Shown here: positions 12,171 to 23,770 of the stretch, piece after piece
Layout of the letters: each line of letters opens with the position of its first letter
Position numbering within the stretch: position 1 is the first letter of the stretch
From: Misgurnus anguillicaudatus
Lineage: Eukaryota > Chordata > Actinopteri > Cypriniformes > Cobitidae
Direction of reading: 5' to 3'
Assembly: GCF_027580225.2 (NCBI RefSeq)
Contig: NC_073353.2
Location: forward strand, 34,748,501 to 34,812,500
DNA: 64,000 nucleotides
Position numbers and translations under genes: made by a program
The notes under the pieces: generated by a model
What the model saw: the letters and a program-made list of their open reading frames with translations, nothing else
Databases searched by the model: none
Told to the model about the DNA's origin: nothing

Positions 12171-12680
12171 TAGGGCTGCACCGATCGACTGATATATCTG
12201 TTTAATGGCATTTAAGCATTTTCCCATAATCGGATCCCATAAAACATCTAAATAAATGTCTGTGGATATTAATTACCTATTTATTACCTCCGCGAGTAAA
12301 AGCATTGATAAACAGTGCTGTCAACAGCCATTTCATAAACTATAACAACAAAATATAAATTATTCTGACATAAAATACCAGTTAAGAAATGTAATGACAT
12401 ATAAGCTTTTTTTTTGTTACTTTCCTGACAATGTATTATTTCAGTGATATTATTCATTAAATTCAAATTATTCTTCACTCTTTCAGACCCCTCTATTCAT
12501 TACATGTTATTGTTATTATTATAAGGGTTTGTTCTGTTCAGTAGTGTTGTAGTAAATGTACTGTCAAAAACAGTATTATAACAGTAAATAAAAGTCGGTT
12601 CAGCATATCGGTTATCGGGCACACAAGCAGCCAAAATTTATTTGGTATCGGTTTAAAAAATCAGTATTGGTCGATCACTA
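12171..12680. mobile_element. Probable hAT-type element without clear TSD
   Basis: The left end TAGGGCTGCACCGATCGACTGATA and right end TATTGGTCGATCACTA are inverted repeats of the CCGATxxCCGATA type seen in teleost hAT elements. The flanking 8-mers differ, and the left end abuts the MITE 11983-12170. Confidence 0.6.
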
Positions 12681-13094
12681 ATATGTATAATGAATATTAT
12701 GTTTGACAAGTGTTGCTTTTTCAAATGCATGTTATAAATGACTCAAACTAGCAGGGTTTCAGGTCAATAAGGACATAAAATAGCTATGCATAATATCGGC
12801 TGTGCAATTCAGAATAGTTATTGGCCAGGTATCAGTAGTGCATTTAATTTCTTTCATTAAATTTGTCAGCATGTCTGTCTGCTAGGCATCAAAGTCCTTG
12901 TGAAAGTGCAAAATAAAATGACTCAGTGCACCGTGCGATTACAGGAGAAAAGAGGCTTTGTGGAGGTGCTGTGGTCTGAGGGAGAAATCGATTAGGGGAG
13001 CTAATAAAATCATGCTCTGAAAGTCGGCTAACTCACCACAGCTCTGCTGACATGACATTGATTTGCCAGAGGAGTTAAACTTCATATGCATGGT
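12681..13094. other. No feature recognised
   Basis: Short intron-like spacer before the CA repeat. Confidence 0.4.
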
Positions 13095-13125
<31 letters not shown>

Positions 13126-13133
13126 CCACACGC

Positions 13134-13197
<64 letters not shown>
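13095..13197. repeat. (CA)n microsatellite
   Basis: About 100 bases of CA repeat with a few CG and CCA interruptions. It produces a Cys/Val frame on the minus strand that is not a gene. Confidence 0.97.
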
Positions 13198-13200
<3 letters not shown>

Positions 13201-13534
13201 TAATTCAAAATCTGATGAGGGTTGCAAAAGGGTTAAACCGGCTGCACGCTATGCAATTTTAAAAAGTCCTTCAAGATTGTTGCTTGTTGTCACTCTGTAC
13301 GAACATGATCTCAGCTAAAAGCCATGTCACACTGTGGGATCTCAGTTGTCACTGTATAACAATAAAGCCTTTAAAACAGGCTCACACATGAAGACTCATC
13401 TGTAGTTTTACTTCATAGCCACACTGCAAGACTGCATCTCAAAACTTCTGACTTTGATCGTAATGGTGGTCATGATCAGTCTACTGTTATAGTAGTAAAC
13501 ACTAGCTAGGATGATTTACAAAATCGGCTATATG

Positions 13535-13722
13535 ACTCTGTCTCCTCTCCACTAATAAGCTGGTGTGTGGTGGGCGTTCTGGTGCAATATGGCTGCCGTC
13601 GCATCATCCAGGTGGATGCTGCACATTGGTGGTGGTTGAGGAGATTCCCTCATTCATATGTAAGCGCTTTGAGTGCTGCAGAAAAGCACTATATAAATGT
13701 AACAAATTATTATTATTAAAAT
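13535..13722 (+). mobile_element. 3' part of a 5S-derived SINE (SINE3-like)
   Basis: The tail module CTGTCTCCTCTCCACTAATA, GCTGGTGTGTGGTGGGCGTT, CAATATGGCTGCCGTCGCAT, TAAGCGCTTTGAGTG and a (TTA)n end matches the 3' region of the SINE at 60290-60752, in the opposite orientation. The 5S-like head is missing, a 5' truncation typical of retroposition. Confidence 0.8.
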
Positions 13723-13988
13723 GTGACGTTAAAAGTGCATACTGAGTTTTACCTTTTAGTGATGGTAATAGTAAATAGAGAGCTACCCAGCTTTACAGGA
13801 AGACTGTTGTTTCTTAGTGTCTCAATCGGCAGGTGATGCAGTACTTTCAGCTTTATGACCTGTTTTTATTTTGTTTACTTCGTTACGTGTCACTTTCGCA
13901 TCCTGAATTTATACTTCGAATGCATACTGCAGGCCTTCCGTCTGCTTCTGTCTCAAATTAACACGCCAGTTTAATCTGTTTGATTTAA

Positions 13989-14582
13989 AGGTGCCGTTTT
14001 TCATGATCCATTTTTTAAACTTTAGTTAGTGTGTAATGTGCTGTTAGAGCATAAATAATACCTGCAAATTTAAAGCTCAAATTTCGATATATTTTCTTTA
14101 ACAGAATTCGCTTTTCAAGGACTACAGAGAACATGCGGTTTGGACTACAGCCATCTACTTCCCAGGTATATGATGACAATATTTGTTGCGCTTCCACAGA
14201 GAAGAGGAAGAGTTGCTGCGTTAGAGTTTTTGTCGAAATGCCATCGAGACGCTGTTATTTTCATCTCGGAGTCAAATGACCTTTGTTTGGCCTTTGCCGA
14301 AGACAGCTTCCTCAATCCGGAATGACCTTTCTGGACAACGTGCACTGCTGCTCTCGAATCACAACACACTGGACAAGCTACACAATCAGAACTCGTTACG
14401 TTTTTCTGAAGGAGGGACTTCATAGAACAAAGACGACATCAGCCTGTTTTTAGGACGGTGAAAACAGCGGTATAGAGATAAGTAAATTGTGTGAGAGAAA
14501 AAAAATTTCACACAGGAAACATGAACACATTACATTGTAAACACAATCATATCTTCGAAAACACTGGGAAAAAATGGCACCT
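13989..14582. mobile_element. Element with AGGTGCC / GGCACCT ends
   Basis: The left flank is TTAA (13985-13988), then AGGTGCCGTTTTTCATG. The right end is AAATGGCACCT, followed by TTAC, a probable one-base decay of TTAA. Short open frames inside have no homology I recognise. Probably a TTAA-type non-autonomous element. Confidence 0.65.
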
Positions 14583-14748
14583 TTACATTTTTCCAGAAAT
14601 GATTATTTCACGATAATCATTTCTAGTGAGGAGTGCTTTGTGCTGATATCGGATAGCTAAAGGGGGGCGGGTCTTTGCGAAAGGTCAATTAACTTATCCA
14701 TACGTATTTGAAAATGCACTGCAAAAATGACAGACACTAAATAACCAA

Positions 14749-15190
14749 TCCCTCCAGAAAAACGCAATTATGCGAACGCATGATTCAATGAATAATCAGT
14801 CTTTTTATGCGGGGGCAGCAATTTTCAAATACGTCGCACTTTCGCCGCATAAATTGCAGATTTCCGCGCGCAAAATATACGGGGCTTGCATGATTTTATA
14901 ATCCCCACATTTTTGTAGCAAAAACTCACATATATCTTAGCAGAAAGCTGAAAAATTTTGCATTTACTTCACACAAGCGCAGCCATGTCCCCTGTTGCTA
15001 TGGGAATACTATGAAGTGACGTAATTATGCGACGTGAACATTATTGAAAAGCTGGAAACCCCTGAACCGCTGTTTTTGCAAGTTGATGCAATTTTTGCAA
15101 GTTCACGCAGTTTTTGCAAGTTCACAGAATTTTTGCAAGTTCAGGCATTTTCATCGCATAAAAATCACGCATATTCCATTGCATTTTTTA
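14749..15190. mobile_element. Degenerate DNA element with internal minisatellite
   Basis: The TCCCTCCAGAAAAACGC start and the TATGCG / CGCATAA motifs in both orientations suggest a degenerate foldback element. It contains the 19-bp tandem repeat at 15073-15148. Ends uncertain. Confidence 0.45.
15073..15148 (+). repeat. Four-copy 19-bp tandem repeat
   Basis: Four consecutive units at an exact 19-bp period, each starting TTTTTGCAAGTT and ending in a variable GATGCAA / CACGCAG / CACAGAA / CAGGCAT tail. Confidence 0.9.
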
Positions 15191-15199
15191 AGAAAACGT

Positions 15200-16925
15200 G
15201 CCGCAAGATAAAGTATTTTTGCCCACAACAATCACAAAAAAAGTCTGTAATGACTAAATTAATTTTTTATCATGCTTAAAATGAGTGTGTTAAAATGCAC
15301 ATTTTAATCCAATTGTGCGTAATAAACCAATAATGTGTAAGGACATGTAAGCGCGTAAAACAGTTTTCTTTTATCGGGGAAAGGTCATAATCGGCAAAGG
15401 CAAAATCCAATCATCACAGGTAAATTTTTGCTATTACCCCGCATTTAAATAATGCATTCACGCCATATTATCAGTTTTATCATAGTTTTGTTCATGTGCG
15501 CATGTAAAAGTTAAATGTCACAAACAGATGTAAACATAAAGTAACGCATTAAAGTCTGCTCTTGAGTCATGAGATTGACAGAGAAATGTTGAAATTAAAA
15601 ACTAAGATATACAGGAATGAGATGGGATGCAACAGTATAGCTTTTTTAGCATATTTCCGGCAGGCTTTTTGAATGACTAGGCGGACTACAGGTGGCGAGA
15701 AACCTGACAATCTCCAAGTACCATGTAAATACTTTTTTTGCGTAGGCAGTTTATTGATTTGCATGTAAACACAGTAAGCTGCTTTTAATAGATATCCGCT
15801 TATTTTGGCAATGTAAATGCACTCAGTGTTGACTGAGTCAATCACAAAACATGCACGCTGGGTTTGCCACATGCATATAACACATAAGCCATTATATGAA
15901 ATTTGATGCCAGTAATGAATTTGAACATTCCCAGGTGAGCACTGCCAACGATTGCAGAAAATTAATGCAATAATGCCCTTGATGTCTCAGCTGGATGGTT
16001 AGACTGCTCTCCCGAGTGTCATTGTGGAGTTTTATCTCACATGGACACCTTGGCCTCCCTGATACCACATCAGGGCTAGACATATAAAGGCATAAAGCAT
16101 TGCTGACCATCATATTAAAAGACCCTGCAAACGGTGCAGGAGGGCACGCATTAAATGCGATTTAACGCCTTCAAAGCACACTGTAGAAACAGAGAACAGT
16201 TTGAAGTTCAAACGTCTGGTAGTAAAAGTTATTTATTTTTGTGATTTTCATTTGATGGCACCTATAATACTGGCCGAAAGCTATACTTATAGACTATATA
16301 CATTTATATCAGCTATTGGACACCCCTCTTAAAGTACAAAACCTGTTTAATGTTTATGAAATATGTGGCTATTTTTATACTGTTTATCAAGAGCCGTCCA
16401 GTCAAATAAGTCATTGGCAAAACATTCACTATAACATAATGAAATAAACGTCAATTAAAGCTCGTCATAAGAATATGCTACTTTAGCATGCACCAGCCAA
16501 AACCTGACCCTCTGGATGATCCTATTAAATGACAAAAATCAGTACAGCTCATATATATCTATGCATTATTTCCTCCTAATCTGCATGCACTTAATCAGCC
16601 TTATATCCATGTTTTGCTCCATATTGAGTGTAACATGCTAAATTCTCTCTCTCTCTTTCACCTAATCCCAGCATTCTCCTTTACGCTACATGTCACACTT
16701 CATTTCCTCATACACAACTGAAGTGTGTTGGCTAAGCCTCGCGGACACAGACGAACATACGCAGACCCCCCCCCCCACGCTGCCCTACCAATGACCTGCA
16801 GGCCAGAAATGACATACAGATGAATACACAAATACATCAAAGATTAAATTGTGAGACAAGCTTTCCTTTAAAATTGTTTACTATAACAACATTGTCACAA
16901 ACTAATCATTCTGCGTAACATATGA
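15200..16925. other. No feature recognised
   Basis: Intron-like, AT-rich. Includes a C9 run near 16767. No shared repeat or credible exon. Confidence 0.4.
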
Positions 16926-16928
16926 AGA

Positions 16929-18511
16929 GTTTGGTTCCAAAATGCGATAAACAGTGTTGGGGAGTAGTTAACTAACTTTAAAGTGGCAACGCTACTAACT
17001 TCACATTTTTCTGTAGCTTTACGGTAGTTCAGTTACTTTTAAAACAGTGTAGCTTTAACAGTAGTTTTTCCAGCATGTAGCGGTGTAGTGCGGCCACGCT
17101 ACATTGCGTTGTGCCTCCTTCGCAATGGCTTTCCAGAGCATTGACTAAGCGGAGATCGTCTGATGATTTCGTAGTCATACATAACGTGCGGGAGAACGTC
17201 GACACACAATCATATTATAATGTCCGTGACGGAGTGGCATGACGGCAAAATCTGAAAATGTAGAGATTAATTGCCAATGAACATATTTTGTCCAAGTTCA
17301 TGTCTCTTAAAAGAACGAACAGCAAACCATTTGTCTGACTGCGTTGAAATCTTCAAGCACACACAAGAGCCATTTTAAATGAATGCTTCTTTATCAAATG
17401 TCTATTTCAAGTACAGTGATGAATCCGTGATTCCCATTATGCCAGAATTTAATCTGTCCTGCCACTGTTTTGTAACAAACCTAGAAGAACACTAATGTTG
17501 TGTTTGCACCACCGCTTTAGCATCTGTCAATCAAACAGAAAAGGAAATCTGCATTTAACTTATATACTTAGTGCATTTTTCAAACCACATTAAATAATTA
17601 CCTAGTTTGTTTATAATAATAATTCATAATAATTCATAATTGTATTACATTACGTTGTTTTAAACTTCTTAAAATGTTTCTTAAAACATTTTTCATTAAA
17701 ATTATATTCAGTTATTTGTAATATTACGTTATTGTAAAAATTCAAGTAGTTTAAAAATAGCTAGCTACTTTTTATAGTAACTTGTAGTGTAGCTTACTAC
17801 TTTTTCAGATGCGTAGCTTGGCTGTAGTTTAACTACTTTTACTGATAAGTAGCTTGTAGCTTAGTTAACTACAGTTTCAAAGTAGCTTCCCTAACACTGG
17901 CGATAAACGCCATTTTAAAAAAAATTGTTACCACCAAAATCAGTATTATATCTGGTTAGTATTAAAAAGTAAATTCTTAATTTTACGCATAATCCAATAT
18001 CTGAAGTGTTATTCTGTCATCTTTTCTCCCTTTTTTCCAAAAACGTGATAAACGCCACTCCTCCTTTTCTACAGAATGCAATAAATCTGCTCAACAAATC
18101 ACAGCGCACCATTCCACGCATTGTAAACAACAATGGTGGCGCTTTGAAAACACTAAGTAAGTGTTTTGATGAATGCCATTTATGTTTTTTTTTATCAGTG
18201 TATACTACTAGTCAACTAAATTAATATAACATGGCAAAGATTAATGCACATTTATGTATTGATTCAATGGATTTATTACATTTTGGAAAAAAAACTTGTC
18301 ATGGATTTATTGCATTTAGCGGAAAGAATCAGTAAATCTTTGACAATCAAATTATGGATTTGAATATTTTATGTTATTTTAACTAAAGATGCTATGTGAA
18401 AGTTTGTAACAGAAAATAGTGTTTTTCATCTCGTCCCTTTCTTGGTATAGAAAACACGTTTTTACCGAAATTTGTCCAAATTGATTTATTGCGTTTAGTA
18501 ACCAAACTATT
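16929..18511. mobile_element. DNA element with AGTTTGGTTCCAAAA ends, split by a hAT insertion
   Basis: The left end AGTTTGGTTCCAAAATGCG and right end GCGTTTAGTAACCAAACT are inverted. Blocks such as GGTTACCACCAAAATCAGTAT-like sequence, TTTTTCCAAAAACGTGATAA and TTGTAAACAACAATGG recur, reverse-complemented, at 43840-44095. The insertion at 16952-17899 splits it. An in-frame transposase was not found. Confidence 0.6.
16952..17899. mobile_element. hAT-type element with exact 8-bp TSD, nested
   Basis: Ends CAGTGTTGGGGAGTAGTTAA and GTAGCTTCCCTAACACTG; exact duplication gcgataaa at 16944-16951 and 17900-17907. The subterminal regions are full of GTAGCT / AGTAACTT motifs, typical of hAT ends. The centre lacks a recognisable ORF. 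Confidence 0.9.
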
Positions 18512-19450
18512 CATATATACTATAGCAGAAAGCTGTCAGCAAACTTTAGTATCCTACAGCAAATCTGAGCATAGTAGCAGTTCATCTTTACAATACATTG
18601 TTTTAAGATTCTTCTCTGGCACAGGAGAAAAATGTCCCTCTCCCAGCTGTCAGGAAAAACAACTGAGATAATAAAAATATGTCATACGTGATTTCTGTCT
18701 GAGGGTACTGCCACAGGAACTCTTCAAAACTGATTCTCAAAGCACCGTGTTAAACTCGATACGTAAACATGTTTTAATTAGGCAAAAACACAGTTCGTTA
18801 CTCTGCATGTGAACACAAGAAAAACAAGCAACACAATATGTGTAATGCTCACGTTTGCTGACAAATCTAGCCCACATTTTCACATTTGACAGTGTAAATT
18901 AGTGCGTGTTAAAAAATAAACAAAAATAGTGAAAATGACACAAAAAGAATGTGGTTCTTTAAGCAGCGCTACAATGTCTCAGCCCCTTATCTTATCATCT
19001 ATGTGACAATACTCTTTAAGATCAATTCACCTTCAAAGATCCCCAGACGCTGCTTCATTTTCTGAGTGGAAATCCCTGAGTCCCTGGCATAGGACGTGCA
19101 CAGATACAGTACACACACAAACACACACACAATCATACACACATTTATTTGAGCAGGAGAGGGAGATGGAAGACAGTAAGTGTAGAAACGTGTCAGGCGG
19201 TTAATTACCACGGGTCACTGATGCTCAATGTGCCATGCAGATCACATATTCACATCATAATGCATAACTAGATGATAACAAACATCCCTCTCCTGCTTTC
19301 ATTCTACAGATGACATAAAGCAGCTTTATAGATGTCCATAAGTGAATGAAGTGAATGAGAAATAAATGTATTAGGTAAATGACAAATGAGTAAAATAATA
19401 ATAAAATAAATAATAAAAGTCCATATTTTCAACAAAAACTTTGCGCCACA
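18512..19450. other. No feature recognised
   Basis: Intron-like sequence with a short CA-rich patch near 19110-19143. Confidence 0.4.
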
Positions 19451-19962
19451 GGTAACACTTTATTTGTCAGAATGCATTAGCTAACATGAACACTGAGCAT
19501 TATCGATTTCTTTATCTTTGTTAATGTTAGATAATCCTAATACAATTGTTCACATTAGTTCATTGTGCATAAATTAATGTTACTGTAACAGTTACAACTT
19601 TTGATTTTAGAAATTCTGAAATTAACACACAAAGATGAATAAATGCTGTAGACGTATTCATTAGCTGCGTTTCTAATATCCTTCATATTGCACAAATTGA
19701 AATAGCGAATTGAAAATGTGCCCAATGAAAACACGGCAATTTTGCATAAACTCCCAAATATCACAAAAAAAATTATGCTCAGGTGAGGTGCTTTTTCGGG
19801 CAATTCGAAAAAGGAAAACAACGCAAAACTGCAATGGAATTTTTTTTTTCCCGTTTACAGGTCCGCAAAAGTCATGCCATGGTTTTTCGAATGACTTTCT
19901 TGTGAGACAACAAAATTACTTTTTAGTCACACAACATTGATTACTGGAAAACACCATCATTT

Positions 19963-20899
19963 AACCCTGTATCGCGAAATTACGTACCTATAGTCACGTA
20001 AAATTGTGAGTCTTTTCCGTGACACTGAGACGTTTTTTCACCTTTTGCGTGAACATCTCACGCATTTCTTTTACGTGTCACTGTCACGTATTTGTTACTG
20101 AACTGTTTTATCCTATTTTCAAACCATTGACACTTCGGTTTAGGGTTAGATTTGGTGTTTGCGTTAGGTAGTCACTTTAAGTACTAGTTTATACACTGTA
20201 AAAAAATTCCGTAGAAATTACAGTGTTATTGCAGCTGGGTTGCCGGTACCTTACCGTAGATTTAAATGTATGTTATTTACTTGCAACATTTTGGTCAAAG
20301 TTAAATGAACATTAAACTTTGTCTTTACAGAGTAAAACTAAAAAAACAGCATCAAGCAAAACATTCTGGGAAACAAAATCTGAAGCAAAAAACAGAAAAA
20401 GGTTGATGATGATCTCTGGTTCCCAGAATGCTTTGCATGAGGCTGTTATTGTATAGTTTCATTCTATAAAGACTTGTTAATATTTAAAATTTATTTAACT
20501 TTGAACAAACTCTTGCCAGTAAATAACATAAATTTAAATCTACGGTAAGTTACCGGCAACCCAGCTGCAATAACATTGTAATTTCTACGGAATTTTTTTA
20601 CAGTTTACCTTTTTTTCATGATTTATTTTTTATATTTTATGATTTTAAACCACTGTTGCCTGGCATAAGGGTTAGAGATGGGTTTGGGTAAGGATTTCAT
20701 TTTATGTAAATCTAACCCTAAACCTCAGCAATAATGATAAGAAAATAGGACAAAACAGTTGAGTTACAAATACCTGACAGTGACACACTAAACAGAAATG
20801 CGTGACATGTTCATGCAAAAAGGCGGAAAAAATGTGTTGTGTCACCGAAAATACTTTATGTGACTATATATATAGTACGTAATTTTGTGATACTGGGTT
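19963..20899. mobile_element. Third-level foldback element
   Basis: The left arm AACCCTGTATCGCGAAATTA and right arm TAATTTTGTGATACTGGGTT are inverted. The match continues through TAGTCACGTAAA, GTGTCACTGTCACGTATTTG and TAGGGTTAGATTT against their reverse complements on the right. The 5' flank gives TTAA before CCC; the 3' flank does not. Confidence 0.7.
20194..20604. mobile_element. Innermost foldback MITE
   Basis: The arms CACTGTAAAAAAATTCCG...TTACAGTGTTATTGCAGCTG and their reverse complement (CAGCTGCAATAACATTGTAA...CGGAATTTTTTTACAG) face each other. The arms extend about 85 bp with few mismatches. AT-rich loop, no ORF. Confidence 0.85.
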
Positions 20900-21014
20900 G
20901 CTAATTTTGCATTAGTATTTTGTTGACATTTAAAAATAAAAATACGTTTATTAATCTTTAACGGAAACGCAGTTATTGGTAGTTAATGTTTGTTAATGCA
21001 TTAACTACCACATG

Positions 21015-21362
21015 CACTGCAAAAAATGATTTTCAAGAATAAAGTTTCTTAGTATTTTGTCTTGCTTTCAGTAAAAATATCTAAAAATTCTTCAATTAAG
21101 ATGCTTTTTCTTGTTAAGCAAAACGACCCAAGAAAATAAGTCTAGTTTTTACACCAAAAATATCAAATTTAAGTGATTTTATGCATAAAACAAGCAAAAA
21201 AAATCTGCCAATGGGGTAAGCAAATTTTTCTTTAATTTGCATTTAAGAAAAATGTTTAAGCTTTTTTGCTTACCCCATTGGCTGATTTTTTTGCTTGTTT
21301 CATGCACAAAATCACTTAAATTTGATATTTTTGGTCTAAAAACTAGACTGATTTTCTTGGGT
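21015..21362. mobile_element. CACTGCAAAAAATG-family MITE, copy 1
   Basis: Starts CACTGCAAAAAATGATTTTC. The centre has GCCAATGGGGTAAGCAAA and its inverse TTTGCTTACCCCATTGGC. Truncated at the right, before the GCAGTG end. Confidence 0.8.
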
Positions 21363-21976
21363 TGATTTTAAAGTGTTACTGCAATGCATTTAAATATTTT
21401 CCAAACACTATGTCTATTTTCTAACTTTCTAAAGATTTCAACCTTTAGCACCTACGCATTTTAAATTTGTAGCCTTACAAAACATAAAAATTAAATGAGC
21501 TGTAACAGGTTGGAGCTGAGGACTCCCCTAAACCAAACATCACATTCACTGGGCCCACGTTCCCACAAAGAAGTTTGTCGCAAATCAAAATGACTGGCGA
21601 CTGCCGATACGCTGAGAGACCATCAGAGGTGTCAAAATGAATGGAGAGGTGGCTTGCACAACCTGACACTTGTGTGTAAATAACCATGCTGGCGTAGATA
21701 GATGTGTGAGTAGATGTCATTGGACGAGCCCCGTTACCCTGCAGTTCAGGAAGCTTCTAGCTGCTGCCAAACGACATACTAACACATCGTGTAACTGAAT
21801 ATTCAAACCTTGGTTGGACTACACGAACCATCAGTAATGCCACACTGGGCTATCATGGTTACATCTAGTCATCGTTTCCAAAGAGGTAGCATCACCTGTT
21901 GGTCTGTGTGTTAATTACCGAACACTGAAGATGTTTCTCTGTACAGTATGTGATTGGATTAACAATCTTTACTTAA

Positions 21977-22625
21977 AGAGACACTCCACTTTTTTTAAAA
22001 AATAGGCTTATTTTCCAGCTCCCCTAGAGTTAAAGACGGGGTGCATGATTTTTGAAAAACACTTTGGAAAAGGGAGTCAGGCCGAGAACCAAAACACACT
22101 TGAAGCAAATCAGCTGTAAGGTGCGTGTCTACTAGCCTGGTTTGCTAATGTGTGGGGCGGGTCTATCAAAAGAAGGTCCAGATTCTATTGGGGTAGGTGA
22201 TTTCAAATGTCTACATTGGCTTTCAGAGATCGTGCACCCTGCCTTTAATGCTACTGAAAGTTACCAAGGGGACTATTTTTCGGGCGCTGGGAAATATCAT
22301 TGCGCCTGCTGCACCCATTGTAAGGCAGCAAAGTTCTTGATTATTAGGCTGGAATGAGAGTATAGTTCCTAGCCATATCGGCCTAGAAAATCAAAACTTT
22401 GTACAGATTCCGAAACACAATGTAACTACAGACTAGAAAATAACGGTTATTTATAGCGCAATGCTAATGGTCTAATCAGATTCAATGGATTATGCTAAGC
22501 TATGCTAAAAGTGGTAGCGCCAGACCCGGAGATCGGCTGAATGGATTCCAAAACGGTAAAACTCAAATGTTTAACTCTAGAGAAGCTGGAAAATAAGCCT
22601 ATTTTTCAAAATGTGCAGTGTCACT
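21977..22625. mobile_element. TTAA-flanked long-TIR element, family A copy 2
   Basis: TTAA at 21973-21976 and 22626-22629. The ends AGAGACACTCCACTTT and GTGCAGTGTCACT match copy 1 (7708-8302) with changes, including GGAATCCATTCAGCC motifs on the right arm (in inverse). A smaller TTAA element is inserted at 22034-22244. Confidence 0.82.
22034..22244. mobile_element. Small TTAA element nested in family A copy 2
   Basis: TTAA at 22030-22033 and 22245-22248. Left end AGACGGGGTGCATGATTTTTG, right end AGATCGTGCACCCTGCC. Inside is a GGGGCGGGTCTATCAAAAG block. 211 bp, no credible ORF. Confidence 0.8.
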
Positions 22626-22889
22626 TTAAGCCACATGACTCAAATCACAACTAGAAAGAAGCTTCAAACATGATAAAGGGATAGTTTATCCAAAATTTAC
22701 AAACAGCTCTCTGCAAGGTTCAGCACTTGGACAGCGTCAGTTTTTTTAAGCATTACTTTAAATTGTTTTTTCATCTCACCATATCCACTGGTACAGAGTC
22801 ATCATATACAATAAATCCGTGAGGTAGCATTTAAAAAAAACAAAAAACATTTAAAAACAGACGCATTTGTTTAAAGCAAAGCATTTATT

Positions 22890-23770
22890 TACTTACTCTT
22901 TACGCCTTCTAAAGTCTCATAATTAGTCCTCATTTATGTCCAAGAGACTCAATAATAATCTTTTACATTCAATCCTTTAATCTTTCATATTTAAAAGCAT
23001 TTTTGTGCTGCTGCGCATTCATGTATGTGAGGGGTTAACCCTAACCCATACTGAGAACTATATTCTCTGAAGACGAAGCACTGCCGCATGGGCGGAGTGA
23101 TTTGCACAACTCTGACCGAACTCTCTGCTCCTCACCAGGGGCTTCTCGTGTGCTGCGAGCAGATCACTCCGCCCATGCGGCAGTGCTTCGTCTTCAGAGA
23201 ATATAGTTCTCAGTATGTATACTGTTAAAAGATCGCTGTGTCTCATATCACCTTGTTATTTGTACACGGTTTGATTATACAAATCACAACACATAAATAG
23301 GAAAATGATCGCGTTATTTTGTCACTTATTGGGAGCAGTATACTAGCTGGAGCCATGCATTTCCAGTCTTTGTGCTAAGCTAAGCTAGCGGGGGCTGCGT
23401 CAGACAGAGTTACAGCACGCACGGAGATGAGAGAGGTATGTATGGACTTATCTAACTCTGGGGGATACGGTGAATAAGCTAAATTCCCAAAATGTGGGCG
23501 TGTTCCTTTAAATAACAAAAAAAAACATATTGCGCCATTGACTTAGACTTTAGAGCAGGTTTTTGTTGGTCAATGGCGTAGTCTATTTTAGTTGCCTCAA
23601 AATAGCAAAGCGCCAACAATGCGCCTGAACACACCTCGTTTTCAGACCAGAACGCCCATGGGCGCAAAAGGGGGCGCAAATGCATTTGCTATTTAAACAA
23701 CGCGGCGCTAAATGTGAAAGTTATAATTGCGCAGGGTGGAAACTAGCAAAATACACTTGCTATCTTTAAT
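22890..23770. repeat. Interspersed repeat, copy 2, interrupted by a foldback
   Basis: 22890-23047 and about 23512-23770 match the two halves of 3640-3985. The insert between them is 23048-23507. Confidence 0.6.
23048..23507. mobile_element. Element with a perfect 54-bp hairpin
   Basis: 23048-23101 and 23163-23216 are perfect reverse complements (ATACTGAGAACTATATTCTC start), with a 61-bp loop. The right portion ends AATGTGGGCGTGTTCCT, followed by TTAA at 23508-23511. The segment 23340-23480 has motifs (AGTTAGATAAGTCC in antisense, GGGGGATACGGTG) of a common fish element. The left terminus is probably lost. Confidence 0.7.

Larger units (their letters stand above)
19675..20972. mobile_element. 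Second-level element with CTGCGTTTC / GAAACGCAG ends
   Basis: Only about 10 bp at each end form a clear inverted pair. The left subterminal sequence (ATTGCACAAATTG, TTTTGCATAAAC) is of a type seen in teleost DNA elements. Low certainty that both ends belong together. Confidence 0.35.
19451..21010. mobile_element. Outer MITE of a nested stack
   Basis: The left part, GGTAACACTTTATTTGTCAG, then GTTAATGTTAGATAATC and TTCACATTAGTTCA, resembles a widespread teleost MITE rich in TTAATGTTAG. The right remnant, TTAATGTTTGTTAATGCATTAA, ends near 21010. About 1.25 kb of other elements separates the two halves. Confidence 0.5.

Noticed and set aside
12939..13208. 89-codon minus-strand frame with a Cys-Val run
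   Set aside because: Translation of the (CA)n repeat; no domain.
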